In this document: in pieces, positions 30,715-36,340 of the stretch | How the letters are laid out: every line of letters begins with the position of its first letter | Numbering within the stretch: position 1 is the first letter of the stretch | DNA from: an uncultured Clostridia bacterium | Lineage (GTDB): Bacteria; Bacillota; Clostridia; Oscillospirales; CAG-382 | Length of the DNA: 36,340 bases | Direction of reading: 5' to 3' | Assembly: GCA_947628695.1 (NCBI GenBank) | Contig: CANRAV010000019.1 | Coordinates: forward strand, 1-36,340 | The notes under the pieces: model-generated | The model's input: only the letters and a program-made list of their open reading frames with translations | What the model was told of the DNA's origin: nothing | The model's database searches: none | Made by a program: the position numbers and the translations under genes

Positions 30715-33135
30715 ATGAAGAAAAACGGCAGCCCTTCCGGCGGCGTAAAAGCCGCCGGAGTAAGGCTTTTGGCGCTTATGTTGGCGTTTTCGGCACTTTT
30801 GTGCTTTACCGCCTGCGACCGCAGCGACGACGCGATATACAACTACGTCTACGAGCCGAAAAGCGAGGCGGATGAGCCGCCGGCAGAGTCGGCGGAGCTT
30901 TCCGCAGAGACGTCTGACGACAAACCGCAGCAGCCTTCGGGACGTGCGGCGGAGAAATACGGTGCCGCCGTAGAGGCCTTGGCGGCCATGACGAGCCAAA
31001 AGCTGCGGATTAACATGACCACCGAGAGACATGTCGGCGCAAACACCGGGCGCGTCCGCAGGGAGGCTGTGCTTCTTTACAAGGGCATGGGAACCGACGG
31101 ATTTACCGCCTATATTACGGACAAAAGCACCGTCGGAGACGATTACTGGACGACAAAAAGGTACTACGCGGACGGCAGGTACACCTGCTTTACGGGCGGA
31201 AGCACCTATTACACGGAGATGTCCGCCGACGACTTCCTCGCGCGGCAGACGCCCGCGGCGCTGCTTACCGCCGGGCTTTACGACATAAGCTTCGGCGGGG
31301 ACGAAAAGACGCTTGTCTTTGAAAACGCCTCTGCGCTTGAGCCCTGGCTTGCGACGGAGTACGCCGTTTTGTCGTCGGCCTCCGGGACCGTAAAGCTTAA
31401 AACAAGCGGCGAGATAGACAGCTTTGAATACAACGCCGTCTATAAGAGGGGCCCGGTGGAGTTCGAGGTGAAATGCAGCGCAGCCGTCTCAAGCCCAAGC
31501 GACGCCGACCGCTTTGAAGGGCCCGAAAAGGAGGGCGAAAGGTTCGAGAACGCCGACGTGCTTGACACGGCAAAAACGGCCTGTCTTCTCGCACAGGGCG
31601 CGTTTGCCTTCGAGATGAACAGCACAAAAAGCCTGTACTCCGAGGCGGGCGGTATAAGCGCCAACGTAAGCGAGCAGTACCTTGCCTGCGGGACGAACGC
31701 CGACGACTTGGAGATAAAGACAAGCGCGGGAGTTTCGCAGTACGACAGCGTAAACGGCCAGTACGACATCAAATCCGAAAGCCGATACAAGGGAGGCGTT
31801 CTCTCCACTGACCGCGACGGGCAGACGACGGCCGAAGACTGCACAGTTGAAGAAGTGCTTAAAAGCGCGTTCTTCGACCTTAACACTGCTCGCCCGGACA
31901 GGTTCACGGCAAAAAGCCTTGAGGTAAGCGACTACGGCGAGTACCTGTATATATCCTACAGCCTTGGCGAAAAAGCGTGCGAATATTACGAAAAATACGT
32001 AAACTCGTTCTTTTACTCCGAGGAAGACAGAGACCGGCTTGAAGAGAGGACCGACCTGTTCTCCCCGAAAAAGGCCGAGGGCTATATCTGCATAGACCGT
32101 GACGCCGGGTATTTAACTGCGCTGGGGCTTGAATACGCCGGCACGCGCACCGTGGACGGGGAGGAGTACGGCTCCGGCCTTACGCTTACGCTTTCGTTCG
32201 CCGTCGGCGGCGTCGGCACGTACAGCGCCGTAAAGGGCAGCCTGCCCGAAGCGGACGCGCCGGAGGAGAAGCCGACACCGCTGTTTTACAAGCTCACCTC
32301 GCCGGAGGGAGGCGTGCTTTATCTGCTTGGCACCGTCCACGTGGGCGACAGCGCTGCCTGCAGTCTGCCCGACGAGGTATATGCGGCGCTTGACGGCGCA
32401 GACGTGCTTGTGGTAGAGACGGACGTCTTGGAGCTTGAGGACAGGCTGGAGAACGACCCCGCGCTTCGGCAGAAGGCGGTGGATTCGTACATGTACGCGG
32501 ACGGCTCTACTGCGGACAAGCACCTTGCGGACGACGGGCTTTACAAGGCGGGGCTTTGCCACGCGCTTGCGTCCGGGCTTTCCTCCGCTGTAGCGCGGCT
32601 TATGACCCCCGCAGCCTGGAGCAGCTGCATAACCGGGATGTACCTTAAATCCGACCCCTCCATCTCGGAGGAGTACGGCATAGACAGGCAGCTTCTGCTT
32701 CGCGCCTACGAAAAGGGGCCGGACATTTCGGAGCTGGAAACCCCGGAGGAAACGCTTGACAGGCCGTTCTTGTACGACGACGACGTGCACGAAATGCTCC
32801 TTCGCAGTGCGCTTGGCACCACCCGCAGCGAGTATTTAAGCTCCGTGCACGAGCTGTACAGCCTTTGGTGCGAGGGCGACGAAGAGACACTTGCGCAGTA
32901 CCTCGCGGATTCTGCGTCGACCGACGGACTGTCGGACGCGGAGAAGGCCGCGCTTGACAAGTACAACGACATCGTGGACACGTCCCGCACCGCCAAAATG
33001 GCAGAGAAGGCATCGATATGCCTTGAAAGCGGGCAGACCGCCTTCTTCGCCGTCGGACTTGCGCACGTCCTCGGCGAACACGGGCTGCTGCAAGCACTTG
33101 CCGACTATTCACCGGCTGTCGTGACGTTCCGGTGA
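30715..33135 (+). CDS. Lipoprotein with C-terminal TraB/GumN domain
   Basis: An 806-residue lipoprotein. The signal peptide ends in LCFTAC; an acidic linker follows. The middle (about 75-530) is a beta-rich stretch with two similar halves suggestive of an outer-surface lipid- or lipoprotein-binding fold, not assigned. The C-terminal part (about 535-806) is a TraB/PrgY/GumN domain: LLGTVHVGDSA, VVETDVLELE, EEYGIDRQLLLRAYEKG, SELETPEETLD, and a closing FFAVGLAHVLGEHGLLQAL. Relatives (TIKI) are metalloproteases with these His and Glu residues. The start ATG 30715 has AGAGG nine bases upstream; an in-frame extension lies inside pncC. Much longer than the usual 280-350 residue GumN proteins. Confidence 0.8.
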   Translation: MKKNGSPSGGVKAAGVRLLALMLAFSALLCFTACDRSDDAIYNYVYEPKSEADEPPAESAELSAETSDDKPQQPSGRAAEKYGAAVEALAAMTSQKLRINMTTERHVGANTGRVRREAVLLYKGMGTDGFTAYITDKSTVGDDYWTTKRYYADGRYTCFTGGSTYYTEMSADDFLARQTPAALLTAGLYDISFGGDEKTLVFENASALEPWLATEYAVLSSASGTVKLKTSGEIDSFEYNAVYKRGPVEFEVKCSAAVSSPSDADRFEGPEKEGERFENADVLDTAKTACLLAQGAFAFEMNSTKSLYSEAGGISANVSEQYLACGTNADDLEIKTSAGVSQYDSVNGQYDIKSESRYKGGVLSTDRDGQTTAEDCTVEEVLKSAFFDLNTARPDRFTAKSLEVSDYGEYLYISYSLGEKACEYYEKYVNSFFYSEEDRDRLEERTDLFSPKKAEGYICIDRDAGYLTALGLEYAGTRTVDGEEYGSGLTLTLSFAVGGVGTYSAVKGSLPEADAPEEKPTPLFYKLTSPEGGVLYLLGTVHVGDSAACSLPDEVYAALDGADVLVVETDVLELEDRLENDPALRQKAVDSYMYADGSTADKHLADDGLYKAGLCHALASGLSSAVARLMTPAAWSSCITGMYLKSDPSISEEYGIDRQLLLRAYEKGPDISELETPEETLDRPFLYDDDVHEMLLRSALGTTRSEYLSSVHELYSLWCEGDEETLAQYLADSASTDGLSDAEKAALDKYNDIVDTSRTAKMAEKASICLESGQTAFFAVGLAHVLGEHGLLQALADYSPAVVTFR

Positions 33136-33161
33136 GTCAAATTTTTATGCTTTTGTTATTT

Positions 33162-33345
33162 GGCCGAGCCTCGGCTCGGCCGGGCTTTTTCGGAAGGACT
33201 CGGTCCTTCCGGGGGTCCTCTGATTAAGGTTTAACTGATAACATAGCTTTTTAAGCCCAAAGGGTTGGCACCCTTTGGAATCCCGAGCCGGCAGCGCAGG
33301 CTGCGCTTAAGCTATGCAAGGGCTTGCCGCACGTATGGGGCGCTT
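33162..33345. repeat. Multi-hairpin intergenic repeat block, copy C-left
   Basis: No gene is seen. GGCCGAGCCTCGGCTCGGCC (33162-33181) with T5 after it, GGAAGGACTCGGTCCTTCC (33192-33210), CCAAAGGG / CCCTTTGG (33258-33278), AGCGCAG / CTGCGCT (near 33293-33308) and CGCACGTATGGGGCGC (33329-33344). It leads to the antitoxin promoter of cassette C. The first hairpin may end the TraB-like transcript. Confidence 0.75.
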
Positions 33346-33368
33346 TTTGACAGAATATAAAAAAAGAC

Positions 33369-33397
33369 TTGACAAATTGCTTTGCCAAGCATATAAT
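33369..33397 (+). promoter_or_regulatory. Promoter of antitoxin RNA, cassette C
   Basis: TTGACA (33369-33374), 17 bp, TATAAT (33392-33397). Confidence 0.8.
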
Positions 33398-33403
33398 ATA
33401 GTC

Positions 33404-33500
33404 GAAGGGCAAGGCCGATATGCGGTTAGCTCCAACAACGATTGCTACCTACTTAAACGTAGGCAACCGTCACTGTTGCAGCAGTGGCGGTTATTTTTTT
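33404..33500 (+). ncRNA. Putative antisense antitoxin RNA, cassette C
   Basis: About 97 bases. It holds CCGATATG (33415-33422), GCGGTTAGCTCC (33422-33433), the hairpin CCTAC / GTAGG (33448-33463) and a terminator stem ACCGTCACTG (33466-33475) / CAGTGGCGGT (33482-33491), then eight T. The stem is the 3' border of the convergent toxin gene. Same design as the RNAs at 27-128 and 6169-6269. Confidence 0.7.
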
Positions 33501-33607
33501 TGCAAGTTAATAATGGCAATTATCAGACTTGCGATGCTTGTGATCAGGCCTAAAAGACCGATTATCACGTCAAAGAAGCCGAAAAAAGCATCAAACGTTA
33601 CGTACAT
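33491..33607 (-). CDS. Small holin-like membrane toxin, cassette C (38 aa)
   Basis: Begins MYVTFDAFFGFFDVIIGLLG and ends in the helix tail AIINLQKK. Very like the peptide at 6063-6200 over the helix (SLIIAIINL shared), but it stops just before the terminator stem, losing the NDRH tail. GGAAGGGGGTGGAG precedes the ATG at 33607. The frame is open and both promoters are intact, so it is probably functional. Toxic activity inferred from family. Confidence 0.72.
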   Translation of the reverse strand: MYVTFDAFFGFFDVIIGLLGLITSIASLIIAIINLQKK

Positions 33608-33713
33608 TTCTCCACCCCCTTCCTTCGCTTTGAAAGCGAGTTCGGATGCACTGTAAAAGCGCATCAAGGCGGAGCTAACCGCACACCGATATGGCCGTGC
33701 CCTTCTTGTCTGC

Positions 33714-33741
33714 ATTATACACCTTCCGCGAAATTTGTCAA
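33714..33741 (-). promoter_or_regulatory. Promoter of toxin mRNA, cassette C
   Basis: On the minus strand, TTGACA (33736-33741), 16 bp, TATAAT (33714-33719), almost identical to the promoter at 5928-5955, including the leader of about 100 bases. Confidence 0.8.
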
Positions 33742-33751
33742 TAAGAAAACC

Positions 33752-33979
33752 GCCGCGCAAGTTCATTTACTTGCGCGGCAATTTTTATGTTTATCCCGCA
33801 TTTCATACGTGCGACCGACATTTACAAGGCGCCGGCGCAGCCTGCGCTGCTAAATTGGGTTTCCAAAGGGCAGTGCCCTTTGGGCCAAAAAAGCTGTGTT
33901 TTTATATAAGCCTAACCCAAAACAGCCCATGAGGGGACCGAGTCCCTTCATAAAATACCGGCCGGGCGTAAGCTCGGCC
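33752..33979. repeat. Multi-hairpin intergenic repeat block, copy C-right
   Basis: Mirror image of the block at 5640-5916. GCCGCGCAAG / CTTGCGCGGC (33752-33779), the CGCACGTATG unit (reverse, near 33805-33815), CCAAAGGG / CCCTTTGG (33863-33883), GAGGGGACCGAGTCCCTTC (33931-33949) and GGCCGGGCGTAAGCTCGGCC (33960-33979). With copy C-left it flanks cassette C in inverted orientation. Confidence 0.75.
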
Positions 33980-34005
33980 AAAATAATAAAACCAAAAACC
34001 GGCGG

Positions 34006-34034
34006 TTGACAAAAGGCGCTGGCGGTGTTAAAAT
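34006..34034 (+). promoter_or_regulatory. Promoter of the lipoprotein at 34075
   Basis: TTGACA (34006-34011), 17 bp, TAAAAT (34029-34034). Confidence 0.7.
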
Positions 34035-34074
34035 GGAGGCAGTGAAATGCAAAGAGGCGGGAAGGAGGCGCGGC

Positions 34075-34713
34075 ATGAAGAAGACCCTGATTTGTGCTTT
34101 CTTGCTTTGTGCCTTTCTGCCCGTTTTGGCCTGCTGCGGCGGCGGGGCGGAGGACGGCGCTCCCTCCGTGTGCGAGTCTGCGGAAAGTGCCGCGTCAAGC
34201 GCCGAGGACAGCAGCGACGAAAGCCGCGCGCACGTTCCGGGCGCGCCTGCGCCGGCGATTTCCGGCGGCGAGCCGACCTACGGCACGGAGATGGAGGAGG
34301 TAAGCAATGGGCGCATAGCCTTCCTTGCGCCGGCTTACAGCGTCGGCGTCAACGCGGACGGGCAGCCCTACGTGATAGAGAACGGCGCGTTCAACATCGC
34401 CTTTTTTACCGAGCAGCCCCCTGCGGGCGAGCGATACCGCAGCATGACGGAGCAGAGCTTTGAAGAGGACATGAAGCCGACGCTTGAGTCACGCGGATAC
34501 TCCGTGCACAGCGCGGAGATATGGCACACGGTCAACTCCGGCGGCACTGCCGTGACCGTGATACGGTTCAGCGCGCGCTTTGCCGACGCTGAGATAGTGC
34601 AGACCTATATGGCCGTTCCCACGGGCGAGGACTGCCAGGTGGTGATACTTACCGAAAACGTCGACTGCGGCGACCTTTACGAGTGCATACTCGATTCAAT
34701 TGTCGTACTGTAG
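34075..34713 (+). CDS. Lipoprotein of unknown function
   Basis: A 212-residue lipoprotein. Signal peptide with lipobox LPVLACC, a Ser/Ala/Glu-rich linker (about 25-60) and one globular domain (about 75-212) of alternating strands, with FNIAFFTEQPPAGERYRSMT and VIRFSARFADAEIVQTYMAV. I do not recognise the domain; the pattern is compatible with a PsbP/DcrB-like fold, but this is not established. The start ATG 34075 has GGAAGGAGGCG directly upstream; reading-frame sequence before it overlaps the promoter. Confidence 0.7.
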   Translation: MKKTLICAFLLCAFLPVLACCGGGAEDGAPSVCESAESAASSAEDSSDESRAHVPGAPAPAISGGEPTYGTEMEEVSNGRIAFLAPAYSVGVNADGQPYVIENGAFNIAFFTEQPPAGERYRSMTEQSFEEDMKPTLESRGYSVHSAEIWHTVNSGGTAVTVIRFSARFADAEIVQTYMAVPTGEDCQVVILTENVDCGDLYECILDSIVVL

Positions 34714-34843
34714 ATGCGAAAAAGTTTTGCTTTTTTAGTGAAGAAGTGCGGTGTCCGCTGCGCGGACGGTATTCAAATAAATATGTGAATGCTGTTTTTT
34801 TGTTAAAGCTATAAATATACAAATCAGGAAGAAGGAGAAAGTG

Positions 34844-35809
34844 ATGAAAAAGCTAATTATCATGACGCTTTGCCTGACGCTTGTGCTTGCGGGTCTTGCG
34901 GCCTGCGGCGGCAAGAAGGACGGCGAGAAGGCGGAAAGCACAAACGGCAGCGGCGACGGCTCGAAGGGCGGCACGGCCGCGGTGGAAAGCAGCGCGGACG
35001 CGGAGACGACCGCAGAGGAGCCCTCTAAGGAAAAGGAGCTTGTCCCGCTGGAGGTGGCGCTTGACCCGGCCTGCGAGTACGCATCTTTCGCGAAGATAAC
35101 CTCCGGCAAGGCGCTTTACTACGTCAACCCGAACGAAAACAGGAACGGCAAGGTCGTTTGCGTCAACGCCGGCCACGGCACCAAGGGCGGCAGCTCTGTC
35201 AAGACGCAGTGCCATCCGGACGGCACTCCGAAGGTGACCGGCGGAACCACCGCCGCGGGTGAGACGGAGGCGGTTGCCGTTTCAAGCGGCATGACCTTTG
35301 CGGACGGCACGCCGGAGCACAAGGTTACCGTAGCAATGGCGCTTGTGCTTAAGCAGAAGCTGCTTGACGCGGGCTACGACGTTTTGATGATACGCGAGGG
35401 GGATGACGTGCAGCTTGACAACATCGCGCGCACCGTCATAGCCAACTACAACGCAGACTGCCACATAGCCCTGCACTGGGACTCTACCGAAAGGGACAAG
35501 GGCAGCTTTTACATGAGCGTTCCGTCAAATGAAAGCTACCGCGCAATGGAGCCTGTCGCTTCCCATTGGCAGGAGCACAACAGGCTTGGCGAGTGCCTTA
35601 TAGACGGGCTCAGGGGAGAGGGCGTGAAGATATTCTCCACCGGCAGCCTTGAAACCGACCTTACGCAGATTTCGTATTCCACCATCCCCAGCGTGGATAT
35701 AGAGCTGGGCGACAAGGTCTCCGACCACTCGGAAGCGGCGCTTGAAAAGCTTGCCGACGGACTTTTGTACGGAATAGAGGAATTTTTTGCCGGAAACGAC
35801 CCTTCTTGA
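34844..35809 (+). CDS. N-acetylmuramoyl-L-alanine amidase lipoprotein
   Basis: A 321-residue lipoprotein. Lipobox LAAC, then a Ser/Glu/Thr linker (about 25-70) and an Amidase_3 domain: VVCVNAGHGTKGG with the first zinc His (about 108), a Glu about 30 residues on (GETEAVA), the second zinc His in IALHWDS (about 208) and the catalytic Glu in PSVDIELGDKVSDHSE (about 290). It cuts between MurNAc and the stem peptide on the outer membrane face. ATG 34844 is chosen with GAAGGAG six bases upstream; the adjacent GTG 34841 is too near. Confidence 0.88.
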   Translation: MKKLIIMTLCLTLVLAGLAACGGKKDGEKAESTNGSGDGSKGGTAAVESSADAETTAEEPSKEKELVPLEVALDPACEYASFAKITSGKALYYVNPNENRNGKVVCVNAGHGTKGGSSVKTQCHPDGTPKVTGGTTAAGETEAVAVSSGMTFADGTPEHKVTVAMALVLKQKLLDAGYDVLMIREGDDVQLDNIARTVIANYNADCHIALHWDSTERDKGSFYMSVPSNESYRAMEPVASHWQEHNRLGECLIDGLRGEGVKIFSTGSLETDLTQISYSTIPSVDIELGDKVSDHSEAALEKLADGLLYGIEEFFAGNDPS

Positions 35810-35838
35810 GGCGTTTTGATGAAATTTCGCTTTCGGCA

Positions 35839-35867
35839 TTGACAATTATTTTCCTTTGAGGTATAAT
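35839..35867 (+). promoter_or_regulatory. Promoter of the short lipoprotein
   Basis: TTGACA (35839-35844), 17 bp, TATAAT (35862-35867). The transcript start lies on a perfect 18-bp palindrome, AGCAGCCGCGCGGCTGCT (35873-35890), which is followed by A6. Confidence 0.8.
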
Positions 35868-35917
35868 TACGCAGCAGCCGCGCGGCTGCTAAAAAATAAA
35901 GGAGAGTAATTTGCGAC

Positions 35918-36154
35918 ATGAAAAAGTTTTTTGCATTTGCGCTTTGCCTTGTTCTTTCGCTTTCTGCTTTTGCAGCCTGCAGCAGCAAGGACGGCGACGG
36001 CAGCGCAAGCGGCGCCGAGTCTAAGGTTGAAAGCACCGCAAGCGAGGCCGAAAGCAGCGCAGCAGAAAGCAGCGCAGCAAGCGAGACCGAAAGCAGCGCA
36101 GCAAGCGAGACCGAAAGCAGCGCAGCAAGCGAGACCGAGAGCAGCGTTGCTTAA
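35918..36154 (+). CDS. Very short lipoprotein made of signal peptide and repeat linker
   Basis: A 78-residue protein: signal peptide with lipobox FAAC (Cys about 21) followed only by a low-complexity tail. The tail contains three copies of the 8-residue unit AASETESS encoded by 24-bp direct repeats (about 36060-36140). Its linker is like those of the other lipoproteins here, but no globular domain follows. GGAGAG lies 11 bases before the ATG. It has its own promoter and terminator, so it is a complete unit rather than a fragment cut by the window edge. A spacer or decoy lipoprotein, or the remnant of a longer one, are both possible. Confidence 0.7.
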   Translation: MKKFFAFALCLVLSLSAFAACSSKDGDGSASGAESKVESTASEAESSAAESSAASETESSAASETESSAASETESSVA

Positions 36155-36210
36155 CCCCTCGGCAAAGGCGCGCCCGTGACGCTTTACGGACACCTGATGT
36201 TTTGCGCTAA

Positions 36211-36246
36211 AACCCCGCGTCCCAAAAAACGCGGGGTTGAATTTTT
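36211..36246 (+). terminator. Terminator after the short lipoprotein
   Basis: Arms AACCCCGCGT (36211-36220) and ACGCGGGGTT (36229-36238) followed by GAATTTTTCC. The last 95 bases of the window beyond it have no gene; they contain AAATTCTCAAAG and two copies of GGTTGCAAT. Confidence 0.8.
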
Positions 36247-36340
36247 CCGTGCGGGAAAATATACCGTAAATTCTCAAAGTAAATGCAACAGTAGCAAAGG
36301 GGTTGCAATTACCGAGAGAAAACGGTTGCAATAAGTATGA

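Noticed and set aside
33314-33553. Plus-strand open frame across the antitoxin region of cassette C
   Set aside because: It crosses a promoter, an antisense RNA and a terminator, and reads through repeat sequence found elsewhere.

Overview
The window looks like chromosomal DNA of a GC-rich member of the Clostridia (Bacillota), probably a gut-type Oscillospiraceae relative. The evidence is the Firmicutes gene orders rny-ymdB and ylxM-ffh-rpsP-khpA-rimM-trmD, strong Shine-Dalgarno sites with several TTG starts, near-consensus sigma-A promoters, many small lipoproteins with Ser/Ala/Glu-rich linkers, and dockerin-like modules on secreted proteins. Host assignment below class level is inference.

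Layout. 1-620: the first of three holin-like toxin / antisense RNA cassettes, followed by a hairpin-rich repeat block. 684-5604: a three-gene operon of GHL10-type glycoside-hydrolase-like exported proteins. 5640-6304: second toxin cassette. 6310-6754: tandem intergenic repeats. 6755-9610 (minus strand): rny, ymdB, yajC. 9645-9789: short repeats. 9814-11996 (minus): a membrane protein coupled to a secreted GH73 / leucine-rich / dockerin-like protein. 12155-14266: a ClpC-like protein whose second ATPase module is degenerate. 14244-20384: the SRP / ribosome-maturation operon, running on into a Wzy-like membrane protein and two DUF4330-like proteins. 20495-22712: HPr and UvrC. 22716-25759: a YtrA-type GntR regulator with its ABC transporter. 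25832-25997: tRNA-Gln(CUG) with promoter and terminator. 26058-27765: an AAA/DUF4143 gene bracketed by two short-repeat arrays. 27822-33135: cysteine desulfurase, ThiI, PncC and a TraB/GumN lipoprotein. 33162-33979: third toxin cassette, flanked on both sides by the hairpin block. 34006-36246: a lipoprotein of unknown role, an amidase lipoprotein, and a very short lipoprotein consisting only of a signal peptide and a linker.

Functionally, most of the window is housekeeping (RNA turnover, SRP targeting, ribosome and tRNA maturation, thiolation, DNA repair) interleaved with cell-envelope proteins (GHL10 trio, GH73, amidase, TraB-like, Wzy-like).

The strongest candidates for something undescribed are: (1) three par-like convergent toxin/antisense cassettes embedded in a multi-hairpin repeat; (2) AAAANNCTCAAA arrays on both sides of the AAA/DUF4143 gene; (3) a ClpC-like protein with an apparently dead D2 ring and no M domain; (4) a shared dyad, AACTGTA-N13-TACAGTT, just downstream of the -10 of both the GntR/ABC operon and the ylxM-ffh operon.
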